DNA of 64,000 bases from the NCBI GenBank assembly GCA_036362985.1, contig JAYGXS010000004.1, positions 19,988,804 through 20,052,803 of the forward strand, written 5' to 3'. Positions 1 to 13,140 of the stretch are shown here, in pieces (the stretch's first letter is position 1; each line of letters starts with the position of its first letter). Under the pieces are notes generated by a model, which was not told the origin of the DNA, made no database searches, and saw only the letters and a list, made by a program, of their open reading frames with translations. The translations under genes were made by a program, and so were the position numbers. Source of the DNA: Ligula intestinalis (taxonomy: Eukaryota; Platyhelminthes; Cestoda; Diphyllobothriidea; Diphyllobothriidae).

Positions 1-1990
1 CACTCACCTCGCAGTTGTGGACAAATTGTTGTATGTAGGGAATGCAATTTCAAACAAAACATACAGCTAAATGACAAACACAAGTACACACATGCACATC
101 TCGGCCAAAAATGGACCACTAATACTCACGACGACCACGCTATGTCTTTCTCCTGCGGAAAGCATGCCATGCGCACTAATGTGGTTGGCGAAACGCCACG
201 TGTCAGAACATATGTAACCCCTTCGGCGGGAATGGCCGTCTGTGTGGCCTGGTACCGGGCACAGCAATTGGCGTAACTCACGCCACACGAAAGTGTCCGC
301 TACCCTGCTCAATTCTACCCTCAGTTTTCTGACAGTCTGGGTGAGTCACCTGACGCATGAGAGACAGAGTGAGGCCGAAAGTGAGGGAAATCCGCCTTTA
401 CAACAAATTGGATTCCCACGCAAAGTACCGTTGCTGCTCTATGGCTACAAAATAATTCAAGCGGGGCATAATGTAAACATCCTCAATTGCGTGTGTTTGA
501 TAGCGACGGTCGAACCTGTCCCATTCGATCCCATTCTTTCGTAAAAATGGACGCGTCTAGAACCGCTTGTATGCAAGTTGAATAACCTTGACGCATCTGC
601 ACCTCCAACAAAGATATGGAATATCTTAAGAACGACTGTCGGCCATTTGCGTGACGATTCTAGTTTTCTATACGAAATTCAACGGCATTGGTGATTTGAG
701 CGTTCAGTGCGCAAGAAGGAGAGGAGTCCTACACAACAGATCTATTCACTTTTCGGTGCCTCAAACATTTGGATCTATTATGCACTCTCGAAGTTCGTAA
801 CAGACAGAAAACTTGAACATAGTTTTAAACAAGGTGATTTAAATTGTCCTGATTGCTTTCTTTTTCATGTTTTTGTTTTAACAGCCTGTTTCCAACTTAT
901 TGGTGTGATGCGGACTTGCCTGATTGGTTAGTCAAAGGGCGGCTGTTCGGTTATGTCGATCGTCAGTTTGCTTCCTGGGTGAGGATTTGTCTCGGATTAT
1001 CTTTGTTTGCCCTCAGTATTCCTACCCCTTATCTCTACCATGACCCGTGTCACTAGCTTGACTGACGGAGTAGAACGTGATATGCTAAAGAAAGGGATTG
1101 TCGTGTTGTTGGACTGAATTAACATCTAAAAATGGCACCTCTATTATGAGTTGTTCGTCCTTCACTGCATTTCCGCGCATTTCCTCGCGCAGATAGTTAA
1201 ACCGCGCGGGCATGCAATAAAAAAATCGATAAAAAAGCACCTTGACACAGCTATTAATTATAGGAGATGCAAATGAAATGTAATAAATTGCTGGCTCATA
1301 AATGAATGGCGTACCAAAAGTTTTCTTGGAAAACACACATCGGTTCTATGTGCCAAGCGTAATTGCAAGTGAAATAAGGGATACTGATCACAAACAAGCA
1401 CTGACCGTCTGTTATAATGTCCAACCACTTATGGCTTGCGGCAACGTAATATTTTCCTCACTTGGAACACACTTCTTAGATAAAAGCTCAGTCAAATTAC
1501 GCAGATAACATATAGGACTTTGAAGTTTTTGGGTCAATTGAATGTATGTTGTATTCTTCGTTAGGACAGATAGGATGCCATTTGAATGAGCCTTGCATGG
1601 CTCTGAAGTATCCAATAATTGCAAACATTTTTTAAATCAAGCAATTCCGAGCGTGATTGTTGCAGATGCCAAGGAAAACGCGCATTCGAAAGTGAACATT
1701 CTGGTGTGTCTTAAATATATTAACGGTAAGCTAAACTATCAGCAGTCTAACCCCCCTCCCCATAAGAAATTCTTTCTCCCGTCATACATGGCGGACAAAA
1801 TGCCACGCCAGTTTAAGCCAGTCGCTGTCACTGTTTCAACGGAAGCGCGCAGCAAATTATTTGTTTCTGTTTTTTGCGTAACTAACTAAAAAACTACTGC
1901 ATAAGAATGACTTATGGGGCTTCCTAAAAAGTACACGAGAACAGGAAACGCCCGCAATAGAAGTAACAATGCGCCAAATTCCGGGAAAAT
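1..1990. other. Intergenic, no gene seen
   Basis: Only short overlapping open frames on both strands; no splice-consistent exon set, no known motif, no clear repeat. Confidence 0.6.
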
Positions 1991-1994
1991 TAGG

Positions 1995-2135
1995 TTTGGA
2001 CTACGAGTAGGGTAAGGGTTACGTTGATGATTAAGGTTAAGGAGTAGGTTAGGAGTAGGGCTATGGTCAGCGTTATGTATGGGGTTCAGGGTATCATTGG
2101 GGCCAAGATAAAGGCTTTGATTTAGGCTTAGATCA
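1995..2135 (+). repeat. Degenerate telomere-like (TTAGGG-related) block
   Basis: Many imperfect 5-8-base steps related to GGTTAG/AGGGTT occur here (GGTAAGGGTTACG, AAGGTTAAGG, AGTAGGTTAGGAGTAGGG, TTTAGGCTTAG). It looks like an old interstitial telomeric block. Confidence 0.6.
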
Positions 2136-2879
2136 GGGCCAATTATGCGGTTAGGAAACATGAATATTTCGAAAACAGGCATCCCAAGAAATATAATTTG
2201 ATAGAAAAGATTCTTAGGGAAACTTGAACGAATAAAAGTTTAAATTTTCGACGCTGGCACACCAGGTTGTCCTCGGACGTGAGGGACATGTGTAAAGAAC
2301 AGTGCGCATTTTTTATACATACCGAAAAATCGATAATGATTTGTCATCCTTGGTCAATAGCAGGTTTGGGGGTTTGTGCTTTTTCCAGGCTTTTTTGCGA
2401 TTGGTGTACATTGAATCCAAATCAACGTGCCTATTGATGCATGATTCGTTAGAGGTAATGGCCTCTGATATTTACCCTTTCTGGGTCAACTTTATTCCTT
2501 GAATGAAACGTTCCTATTCCTGTGTTCGGTTTAGGAGGCCACGTAATTCATTCTTATCAACTAATGTTCTTCCCAATTAGGGTATCATGCCTCGAGGTCC
2601 CAAATTATTCATTCCCCTTTTTCACTTCACGCCTGCAACAGATAATCATCCTTGCTGTGCCTGGTGTCTTTGCTTAACGGCCCGCTCCATTGAAATCACT
2701 CACTTTTACTACAGACACGCCGACCTTATTGCAGTTTGACCGATTGTAGCATGCACATACACGCGTATTCAGGCAGTCAGATCTGACCATGCTCAACGGT
2801 AACATTGCACTCCTCGGTCAGCGCAGTACGACATGGTCCGGCGAGGTCTACCGTGTGCTCCACACGATGCTGGTACGGG

Positions 2880-3000
2880 GGCGGTAACTTACGTGTGGAT
2901 TAGTTTAAAATGATAGGAGACTTGCGCTGCAATCAATGGTCTCTAGTTTTTCAATGCCCGGTGTCATGGCCAAATCAAGACGACCGGAGGCGGAAGAGGG
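2880..3000 (+). repeat. Dispersed repeat, copy 1
   Basis: GGTAACTTACGTG, TAGTTTAAAATGATAGGAGA and CTTGCGCTGCA recur in the same order, diverged, at 40120-40235. The element type is unknown. Confidence 0.5.
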
Positions 3001-3119
3001 CGCAGGTAGCTAGCGCGGCCACGTGCCGTCACACGTGGTTCGGATTGTACTGACAGGGAGTGCCATAGAGGCCACACTAGGAAGGAGCCATTGCAGCCTG
3101 ACTCTCAGTCCGCCAGTCG

Positions 3120-3150
3120 GCTACTCAACACAAACACACACACACTGGGC
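3120..3150 (+). repeat. Short CA-rich simple repeat
   Basis: An ACACAAACACACACACAC run. Confidence 0.7.
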
Positions 3151-4511
3151 TGGCTGCGCGGTCCAAGCTATCCCGCCAGGTGGGAACTTTGGAAGCCAGA
3201 GCACTTAGTGCACCATGGTGGTCTCAGGCTCGGATGCCACAAGCAGCCGAGGAGCCACATGAAGAAAGGAGCCGAGGATCTAACTCCTCTCTCTCTCCGG
3301 TGAAAGGTTCTAGTTGCAAACATGTGGAATTTGGGTGTTGGGTGCTTGTTGCAACGATAGCCAAAGCCCAGATGTCACCACCTAATAACGCCTCATGTGA
3401 GTTCCCAAGGAAGAAAACGACAAGAAAAGGGTAAAAGCAGAAGTCTTTGAATGTAAAATGTACAACATATTTAGGGCAGCAAACGAGTGCATATAAGCTA
3501 GGTCCATCGAGCCAATCAGCTTCTGTCCTGGCTTGGCTACTGGCACGCTTGGCTGGTGACTCGATGGCTGACTGTAGCTTGAATTTTGAATCATAAAACG
3601 ATTGACTGCTGGTATTCGTTCGCTGCCTGTAAGCCGATCGATAGCCTGCTGTGACCGCGGCTCGCGCTTACATGCTATCTGCCTGTTAGGCTCAAGCAAC
3701 TTCGCCCTCACTTCGGCACATAAAAGCAGCTGGCACCACGGTTTCGATCTTTCATAGGCTGATTTAATACCATAAGCATGAGCCCCGACCTCTTCTGTGG
3801 TCACTACCGGATTCTGCATACCAGAAACCCCTCATTTGGTAATTCTCCGGTTACGCAAAGGTCACCCTGGTGATTTTGGCGCTCTGACGCTTTAGACGCT
3901 ACATACAGCTGATCTTTGATCGCCAGCCAACAGCTCGTATATCAGTTAGGCCAACAATATCGTTATTTGGCATGTTGTCAAAAAGGCGGTCAATCTCCCA
4001 AGGCTTGTATTATTTCTGTGCACTGTCTATGGATAACCGTCTTTTATTGAGTAATCAGACGGCAGTTGAATGTGCTCTTGGACTGGTACCATAACTCATT
4101 CCTCAATCTATTTAGATTCTTCCTAGTGGAGTCTTCTTTCTGGTACCTGTGTGCAACATTTCTGTCCGATGCTCTATTCTTCCGCCACAAATTTGTCGGT
4201 AGGAACTGCCTGTGTGGCCCCGAAGACAGGTTGCCAGACCTCTTGGGCTGGTTGCTAAGTGATTTGATATTTGGACACCGACGCTTACGTCGTAATCCAT
4301 GTTGTGTATAAAAATTGCAGAGTGTGGAAAATTAGACGGTAGCAAAAATTTGTTTCCTGGTAGTTTAAATTAGCATCGTCTCTCGGTAAAATGTTACTTT
4401 CCTGTCACTTAAATGATGTTATGGATTTCTCATATGACCCTTTCCCCTCCAACAGGACATTGAAACAGGAGCCACCCGTAATACCGTTGACTGTGCACCA
4501 AATTCTAGGGG

Positions 4512-4562
4512 AAAATAGGGTTATGGTTAGGTTTTAGGGTATGTAAATTACTAGGGTTAGGA
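4512..4562 (+). repeat. Degenerate telomere-like block
   Basis: Contains ATAGGGTTATGGTTAGG, TTTTAGGGTATG and ACTAGGGTTAGG within about 50 bases, close to TTAGGG units separated by short spacers. Confidence 0.55.
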
Positions 4563-4929
4563 CACGAACATATTTACCCTTCCTGGAGTTAAGCGCAAGA
4601 TCATATGCATTACGTAGGAGGGGCTAGAGAGGAGCTGTAGTGGTTGCTTCCGCCCGACGCCCTCCTAACTCTTGACGCCACACACGAGGTCACTCAGAGC
4701 ATAGGACCTCGTGCGAAGGCCGTTTTTTGAGCATGCTTCGGGCCAGACGCACTGACGCGCGATCTACTAAAACGCCTATGCCGATACGCCCACCTCGCGT
4801 GGTTTAACCAATCACCTCCAAGGCTGCCTAAAACGAAGACCTCACTTGGACGCAGGCAGCGTCGTTGGCCGCTCGTACGACCCCACGCCCTCACACGGTC
4901 CTCAAGGTCGAATACCATGCCAGACCTAC

Positions 4930-5100
4930 TGGCTCTTCTCCAATTCGTTCTGTAGAGAATCTAGTCTTCCTACTTCTCTTGCCTTCTCATGGCTTCGCTC
5001 TCCTCTCTTAAGAAACCGGGCCTGGAAGATCACAGCCGCTAGGATTAAACCTCAGTAGACTCGACACTCCTTGTTCAGTATCCTATCGAGGGGGAGGGAA
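4930..5100 (+). repeat. Diverged dispersed repeat, plus copy
   Basis: About 65% similar over some 130 bases to the reverse complement of 9118-9260. Shared blocks are CTCTCCTCT..AAG, GGCCTGGAAG and GCCG..AGG.TTAA. A short open frame (SPLLRN.AWK) is shared by both copies, so this may be an old transposon coding piece. Family unknown. Confidence 0.5.
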
Positions 5101-5109
5101 GCAGGTAAG

Positions 5110-8100
5110 TGATTCTGCACATTACTCCGCACATTTTACTCCCACATTACTCTTTCTAAGGTGTGATCCTTACATAATCTTCTTTATCATCGTGTCTTAT
5201 TTGACCATAACCAATACAACAGTATGGCAGCAATTTCGGAACAACCAGACAATCTCCTAATCAAATACTTGCTGCTACTCTCCGTCTTATTCACTCTGGG
5301 CAGGTGGTTGCGAAGTCATTCTACCGACGCCGGTGTGGCTTCCGTCATATATCCCGTCAGCGATTAGTTATACCAGCATTGACACCATTTCTTAAATTTT
5401 ATGAGACTATAGTCTGAAACTTAGGACTTGACGAATCACAATAACTGTCACGTCATTTATTGCTAGCGGCTTTGCTTCCATCGAACTTAGTCGTTCGTAT
5501 TCATGCCATGGTAATTAGAGCGATTTTTGCCTAACATTTTGCAATAGGAGTTCTAAAAAAACATTCTCACGTTCAAATTCTTCTCAACGCGGTTCTTTTT
5601 GGGTATTCATCGGAGAGCGGGTTCATTGATTGCTTCTCTCGTCGAGGGGCGGTCTGTGGACACACCCAAACCCCACGATCATTCACAGAAGACTCTGGGT
5701 TGTGTTTGGCTGCCGTGAATGAAAAGCACACACAAATTCAGTTATCTGTGACTAACTTCCTCACTTTTGTTCTTTTTTTCTACCTCCCTCTCTCTCTCGC
5801 CCTGTCAAGATGTTTTTGTGTGCTGTGACAGCTTAACTCGTACTCAAGTGCCCTTGTTTCTAGGGTTCTGCCTACGCATCGTTGCTAATTAGGGCACAAT
5901 TGCATGCAAATCTTGGCGCTAAACTACAGGGACATGCTTCCATGCTGTTCCGAGGCAGTTTCCTGACCCACCGTGGACATCAATGTCTCCCCTCGCATCT
6001 ATCAGCGTTCTCGTTCTGTCTGTACTCCTTATCAGCATTAGAGTGAATCCAGATAGCAGATTAGAATAAAGTAACATGGCGGTAAGCGAGTACCATCGAA
6101 CTTATCGATTTTTCATTGTTAGCGTTCAGAGCGGTTGAACAACCTTTGCTAGTTGCATTCACTTAAGTTCATTCCGTGGCTGGCCCGCAACACAAGCTTG
6201 CTCGCACATGAATGAAGATATAAAGGCGTATCAATAGGAACCTCAGGACAGAAACGCAATGACCCGGGAATCTTAAAAGGAGTCTGTAAAATGTGGACTT
6301 GATTCCGTTGTTAGTGGTAGAATTTAGAGCACCATGCAGATTGCTTCACAGCATCATTGCTTTTAAGCATCACCAAAGTCTTTATGCGGAACGACAAATT
6401 ACCATTCTTACTACCTACACGTATGTCGGTCATCACTTACAACTAGGAGACCTAATTAACTTTTAATCCTCTATTCTGTTTTCAATTTATGGCCAGGAGT
6501 CAATGAACGTTTTCCCCATTAATACAGACTTTCTGCCGGATTTTCATGGCACCTGACACCACTGGGGTACTGAGGAGCGTAGATCAAGTGCTAGGGCGTG
6601 GAAAGAGGCTGATGTTTGCGACCAAAGGCCTCTTTACTTAAGCGACCACCGAGTAGCCTAATGAAACAGGCCGAATGATAGCATCGAAAAGATTTCCTAC
6701 ATTGCTGAATAGGCTGCACTGATGATTTATACATGAAGAAGTAATAGTATGGAAGACTTGACCATCATCTTCCTTATCTTCTACGTACACCCACTGCGTA
6801 TCAGAGACAGGATAAAATCGAGTTAATTCAATATCATAGTAGTTGCAGGGACTGCCGAGGTTGCTGACGTCTCGAATTTCACAAGAGAGAGGGTTTCAAA
6901 AAGATAGCAGCAGCAAGAGACCATTATCGGCTAATCGGCCCCGTCAACTGGAAATTTCGAAACCACGATATTTATCTCGTCGCTACAGGCCCAACTGCGT
7001 AATCTTTTGCATACTGGGGCATTAAGATGATAAATAGCAGCTGCCCTAATAGCTTTTGTTGCTTCGGTGGTCTAAAAAGGCATCTGGGGCATTTTGCAGG
7101 CAGACGATGGCTCTACCCAGTAGGCATTTCTCATATCCCCCGATAGGACACAGAAATAGAAACGCTGATCTCCAATGCCAACAAAGTCGTGTTAAGTTCG
7201 CGCGCGAATAGGTCATTAATCAAACGGAAGAACCTTATTCGACACCAGCTGTCGTCCCTCCGCGCGAAATGTTCGCCCAGGTCGAACGCGATACGCTCAG
7301 ACAACTCAAGGCCAATCGAGACATCGTTTCGCCAGCAGGCAAGGGGCATTGCACGGTCTTATTGGGCATAACGGCCTACCTTCAGATGACGAAAAACTAG
7401 AGGATCGCTAAGTTTACATCCTAGGCGAAACAAACCCATGCTGCAGTGGCCTACTTTGTGATGGCCAGATGGTGTGGCCTGTGCATACTATGGGGGAAGG
7501 AGGGAGGGTAGTTGGAGCCAATGACGACAATCATTCTGTCCGCCTTTGGCGCAAACGGCAGAATGTGCAGACCTTTTTAGGACCCTTCCTTTGCGCCGCA
7601 TGTCTGAGTAGAGCCGTAGGTGCTGACACTGTTAAGGAATTTAGCCTGTGCACTGGAAACTACGCTGGCAAGCGAATGTCGTTAATTCTGTGGGGGGGGG
7701 GGGGGAAATGAGGTCGTTTTTGATGGCGAAAGCAGCGCTCACACACTCTCCCATAACCTTCAATCCAAAAGGAGGATGTGTAACATACAGCAAACACACT
7801 TAACTGCCCCTGTTGAGAGAATTGGGTATAATTGAATGTGAGGATATGCACATGGGCTGTTATTATGAACGCCAGCAAAAAAGGCTAAATATTGCGCGGA
7901 GATTTCGATAAAATGTCTAACTGCAGACGCATCCCCTTGTGTGATATTTTAAGCCACTAAACCTCCGGTTACCAAAGTATGAGAAGGGACGCCTCTTTTC
8001 GCTTCAAACACGTCGATAAGCGAAAAATCTGGACTATACAAAGTCCGATATCTCGGGGATACTCTGCGTTGGCTGTGTATTCCAACTCACGCTTCCAAAT

Positions 8101-8560
8101 AAGTTATTTACTTCTGTAGATGCCCCAGAATTCCAACAACTACCTAGCATGACAAAGTCTGGTTCGCGCGATTGGCACTCGGAGTGGCAACGTCTTTGTG
8201 TGCCAATTGACGTCACGGCCTAGAGGCCACGGCGGCAGGATTAGACGCATAAGTACGCACTCGGACCTACGCCAACGGATCGCTATGAAATATATGAATC
8301 TGCCCTTTAGAGAAAAAAGGGAAGGACTTTTTGTCTACTAGAATGTGTGCTCCTAACTGACCCAAATATAAAATCACTGAGGGTGTGACCCTTTAATTAG
8401 ACTATAAGCACTACCGGTCTGTTGGACTCCAGCCATCTGCAATTGACCCAAAGCTAATCAAACCAGCATGGCGTTACCAACAGACAGGAGGGAGACTTGA
8501 ATGGCCATTTCCGGTCTATTAGGCGTCACCAGTCCCTTCGCGACTGTTAATAAATTCGAC
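5110..8560. other. Intergenic, no gene seen
   Basis: Frames are all under about 80 codons. The only notable sequence is the G14 tract. Confidence 0.6.
7692..7705 (+). repeat. Poly-G tract (14 G)
   Basis: Fourteen consecutive G form a potential quadruplex-forming or slippage-prone tract. No gene is nearby. Confidence 0.9.
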
Positions 8561-8571
8561 AAGACAACCGA

Positions 8572-8720
8572 CAAGACAACGAGCCCATGTAATTGGAATT
8601 CTATTCAACGAGTCGCGGGTTCGAGCCTCGGGAGCTGCAAAGCCTGAGGTCGGGTAAAGCGGGCTGATGACGACTAATGGGCCAGAAATGACCACTCCAG
8701 TCTCCCTTTTTTTTGTTGGT
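8572..8720 (+). repeat. tRNA-derived SINE, copy 1
   Basis: Head ACAACGAGCCCATG, pol III B-box-like GCGGGTTCGAGCCTC near 8618, then the family core CGGGCTGATGACGACTAATG, GGCCAGAAATGACCACTCCA and GTCTCCC, ending in a T8 run. Confidence 0.75.
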
Positions 8721-9117
8721 AATGTTGCTCTGCTTATATCACAAACCACTGGGCCGCTACTGACGGAGCTTTACTTACCGCCAAAGCTCAACCACTATTA
8801 ATCAGAGGACTGGTACTTGATAGCGTTTACTACTTCCGTTGGACCTGTGTAGTTGGCAAATCGGCTAAGCGCACCGTCGTATTCACACTGTACTAAGAGG
8901 CGGCAGGGGTTGTATAGCAATGGAACCGGTCTCGAAAACCACTCATAGCGCAACTTTCCAACACGGCTATGTTTCCTACCTATACTCCCTTCCGAGTACT
9001 GCGAACTAGCGGTCATTTCTATTAATACCCGCTTCCAATCCTTTCCAACAGCATCAAAACTGTCACGCGACACAGTAATGTGTGTAATAGGCAAGTTGGC
9101 TAAAGTACGTCTCATGC

Positions 9118-9260
9118 CTATCGAGGGGTGGTTAAGCAGGTTAACCCTAACGGCTGCGACCTTCCAGGCCTGATTCCTTAGGAGAGGAGAGAGAAGTCTT
9201 GGGAAAGCCAGATTATTAGGAATAGTGTATTCTGTACAGACAGAGAGGAGAAAAGTTAGG
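9118..9260 (-). repeat. Diverged dispersed repeat, minus copy
   Basis: The reverse complement matches 4930-5100. Here the frame is open for 162 codons on the minus strand (9286-8798), including LLSPLLRNQAWKVAAVRVN. No known protein motif is recognised. Confidence 0.5.
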
Positions 9261-9289
9261 ACGGAGCCTTGACTGTCGGAGCGCACTTC

Positions 9290-12200
9290 TAGTCACGAGG
9301 CGGGCTAGGTCCGGAGTAATGTTTGGGGGTAGATATTCGAGCGGTCGCCGTTGGCCACAGCCTTGAAGGTCATTAGATGGGCCTCGATATCACGTGTTAG
9401 TAGATCGCGCCAGACATTGAGTGAGAGATGACCAGGGTGCTGGCTGTTAGCGTGACTGCAGCCTTGGTGTGATGAGTAAGCGATCGCGGGTTCCCAGAGT
9501 GGTATTACGCCCACTACATGCCCTCCAGTTTGCCACCGGCGAGTGACGAATCATTTATCGATTTCATCAAAGACTTTTCAGGCTTACCTCAGATTTCAGT
9601 CCATGATGACTGTATAGTCAAAATACGGACAGACCACAGCAGCGAAACCGACAGCACGTGGACTCTAACGGTTACTCACGGTGTGGAACCGGACACAGTG
9701 ACCACAGCTCCAACTATGCGATCGCGAAACGCCTACTTATGAACGTGACTGTTTGCGAAGACGGCCCCGCACCCCCTATAACGCGCTCATGAACTCCTAT
9801 GCGGCAAGACAGCCAGCCACCTTGTTTGAGAATCATACGGCTCAGCCCTGCTTTATTTGACTGGGCATCATGCTTTACCTGGGAACGCCATGGTGTAGAA
9901 GAAATTTTCCAAGAAAGCACTTTTGGGAGGCTTCGCATTTTTTCCGTGTGAATGTACAGTCCAAAGTTTGTCTCGTATGGATGGGACAATTCTGCTGCCG
10001 TTCTATTCCATAAACCAAACATAAGGGAAACTTGCCAACACAGCGACCGCAAAGTACTCAACGTCATTGGAAGCACCCCAAGCCGTTTTCGTTCTTCCAG
10101 AGCCTTGTAAGGAAAGAAGAACCAGTGCGACCCTCTCCCTAACACTGTCAACGTCGTCAGCGGTAAGTAGCGTTCGACTCGACCAAAAAGTGCTGATGAC
10201 ATGCCCCTCAAGTTGACGTAGGCCCCATATCACTCGTGTGCACAGGCTCGAGCGTACGTCAACTAATGAAAGTGTCCTAACAACCTACTTACCGATATTT
10301 TCGTCTTGACAACAAGGACTGCAAGAATTTCCAGGTAGTATAAAACTCTATTATTTCGTGTCCTGACAGGGGTTAAGTTACGTTGCTTGGGAATTGTTTC
10401 GAGAAAACTCGGGCCGCCCATGACTACAGCTACCGCCAGCGCAAATTGTCTTCAGATGAACAACAAGACCCCAGCACAACTCAAACTCATCACGACCCAC
10501 GCACGTCTCGTAGTAAGGAGAAGCCACGCACAGTGGACTGTTCTGTTTACCTTGGTTCACCTTTCCCATGGATGTGCTAGTGTAAAAAGGGGATTAACTA
10601 CAATAAACAAGGCACGACTCACTTCGTCCCACAGGAAGATTCAGTAGCCGACAATGAATAGTCACTAAGCAGTGCGAAAGAATTAACATGTCCAATGGAT
10701 CTTTCGATTGTGCTATAGCTTAGTGCGTACGCTACAGTAGTTTCGGTGAGCAATAAAACCCAGTTTTTAGAAGGTCGAGGATACCTGGGGACCTCGTAGA
10801 TCAGATGATTAGGACATTGGCACTTGCCCTGTTGCGGTCCCGATGTTTTTTATCGAGTTTTCTGTTAAAGAACAGGGTATGAGAGATTGTAGTTACAGCC
10901 ATTGTGCTATGAAGTTACAATAACTAGTCTCCACGGACCGCTGGGACAAAGATGTATGTGTTCGGAAAACGTCAGGAGTGAGGCTCACTCGATATATTCT
11001 CTTCGAGTTTCTGTCAAAACCCTGTGCACTACATTTTAGTATTGCACAGGCAAGCTATGCCTCACCTGGTAAATACCGAGCCCGAAAAATAATGGTGTTT
11101 ACGAAGGGAAGGGCAACTAGACAGAGATTCCGAGGGGCGGACAACAGTCCTTCGCAGTGTCATGGGATAGAATGGCACTGCTGACAGTCAATACAAATAA
11201 GCACACTGAGAAATAAGGTGTTACCAAAGTAAATCATCATGCGTTGCGGACGGATCTACCGTGTTCACATAGACGTCGCTAACGATCCGGATTAGTACGT
11301 CCACACGCTACAGCCAACTTTGACACGCAGAACTCCCTTTGAAGAGCGACCTCCATGTTTTTTATTCAGATGCGAATGCAATTCCCAAAAGTTTATGTGG
11401 CAGTCTGAAGCCGGCTGCTGCGACAACCAACCCATTGTCGATGTTATTAGTTTTCGAATCAGACTCAGTTAAATGCCCTTAAACCATTATGCACCTAAGT
11501 GGACTGGCGAGAGTTAGCGGAGCGCATTCTGAATAACATGTTACAATGGGAACAACTAGAAGAACATTTTACTTCAAAAATGGAGTCAAGCTCGTGAAAT
11601 AAATGTCCTTTACGAAAGTACGAGACCGATCTCAACTAACTCGATGCATAGATCGTCAGCTGCTTTTGAGAGAATAGGAGATTCAGGCAAGTAGGAAATA
11701 CATCCGTTTTCAGAAAACAAACCTAAAATAAGCAACTAGTAAGGAAAGGAGGAAGCAAAGGACGCCTAAACAACCGCGTCGTTCATTTCGGTCGATAGAA
11801 TAAAAAAATACGAAGATGTTTCGTGTCTAGACAGACAAAGATGGAAAAATACAAGAACTTCTATTAAAAGTCGAGATATGGATAGCAGAGGGCGCTTTTT
11901 ACACATGCCGAAAATACGTGGAGTATGAGTGAGGACAAGAGGGAGTCTTTAGTCTGGCGACGGCATAACCTTCAGGCGTTCGAACGCGGCCTTTTCCAAA
12001 GATTCCCTAAAATGTGAGCAAAAGTTGGAGAATAAGTCCGAGACAATATTATTGTTTGTAAATAGAAGCAAAAACAAGCCTTATCGGAATTCCAGTTGCG
12101 AAACGGTTGGTGAAAAGTATTCTAACATTAGCGTAGAGTTTAAGGCCAAACTCGTTTCAACCAACCACAAACTTCACATACTTCCGTATTCCACAAAACG

Positions 12201-12840
12201 ATTAATGACAGCTCCACAGAAACATCGGCACGATCGACTTGAGGACTAAAGTTAACCTGCGAGGCTTAAATGCGATGTGTGCTTCTGTACTAATCGTATA
12301 TTATGCTACAGCCGACTGTTTTCAGAGAGAAGCGCCTGAAAGGGTTCCTGTGGTGTGATGACAGAGATCATGTACAGACGCACCAATGCATGTCTTTCTG
12401 GCAAGCTTACACGCGGTTAAGAAACTAGAAGCTGTCCACGCAGTGTTTGTTGTTTACCTCAGCTCAGCTTGTGAAAGAAACGCTTACAATGTTGAGCACT
12501 GCTCAGTTAATCCACCTACGTAAGGAATGTAAGTAAAAGCTACAAATACCTCGACTTCAAGCACGAAATAATTGAGGCTCGGAGCTATTGGTTAGGATTG
12601 CACAAATCCGTTACGATACAGTAAGTCGGCTTACCATAATAAAGCAGCCAAAATTTTATCAGTAGCATTTTATAGTATGCAAGCTCCGTGACCCTGCATG
12701 CGATTTCTTGACCAAAAATGATCATCATGCCAATATGTATGTCACGTTCATCATCTCCCAAAAAGGGGGCGAGTTTGTGGACCGAACTGGTTTCTGACTG
12801 ACGTTTCGGAAACCTCGTTTCCATATGTATGAGAAGTGGA
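9290..12840. other. Intergenic, no gene seen
   Basis: Frames of up to 165 codons occur (minus, 10211-9714), but they overlap other frames equally and contain no recognised motif. Confidence 0.55.
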
Positions 12841-12841
12841 A

Positions 12842-12990
12842 CCGACAAAGATAAGGGAGATTGGAATGGTCATTTTTGATTTATTATTCGTCATCAGCCA
12901 ATTATACCCAATTCCAGGTGTGGATCATCGAAATCCGAAGCCACGATCCTTTGGCCATGGATTACGTTCCACTGAGCCAGAGGCCGGCTG
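12842..12990 (-). repeat. tRNA-derived SINE, copy 2 (diverged)
   Basis: On the plus strand it reads GGGAGATTGGAATGGTCATT, TTATTATTCGTCATCAGCCA and a degraded head with ACTGAGCCAG. It matches the core of the other copies in reverse. The B box is lost. Confidence 0.65.
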
Positions 12991-13059
12991 TTCTTGTCGG
13001 TTGCAATTTGGAATATATTGATAGTGTGGGGCTCATCGATGTTATAAAGGAACATATAT

Positions 13060-13140
13060 GTTCATTGACCGGGATGGCCATTTCTGGCTTATTAGTCATC
13101 AACCAGTCATACCCAAACCTAGGTATGGATCATCTGAAAA
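13060..13140 (-). repeat. tRNA-derived SINE, copy 3 (core only)
   Basis: Contains GACCGGGATGGCCATTTCTG, GCTTATTAGTCATCAACCAG and TCATACCCAA, the SINE core in reverse orientation without the tRNA-like head. Confidence 0.65.

Larger units (their letters stand above)
2160..4500. other. Intergenic, apart from one dispersed repeat
   Basis: Open frames (the longest is 145 codons, minus, 3819-3382) show no recognisable motif or splice partner. The only repeats seen are 2880-3000 and the CA run. Confidence 0.55.

Noticed and set aside
3382..3819. 145-codon open frame, minus strand
   Set aside because: No recognisable motif, no splice partner, and composition is like the surrounding intergenic sequence.
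8798..9286. 162-codon open frame, minus strand
   Set aside because: Its start matches a dispersed repeat seen again at 4.9 kb; the rest has no motif, so it was listed as a repeat and not as a gene.
9714..10211. 165-codon open frame, minus strand
   Set aside because: Overlaps other open frames of similar quality (10233-10003) and shows no family signature.
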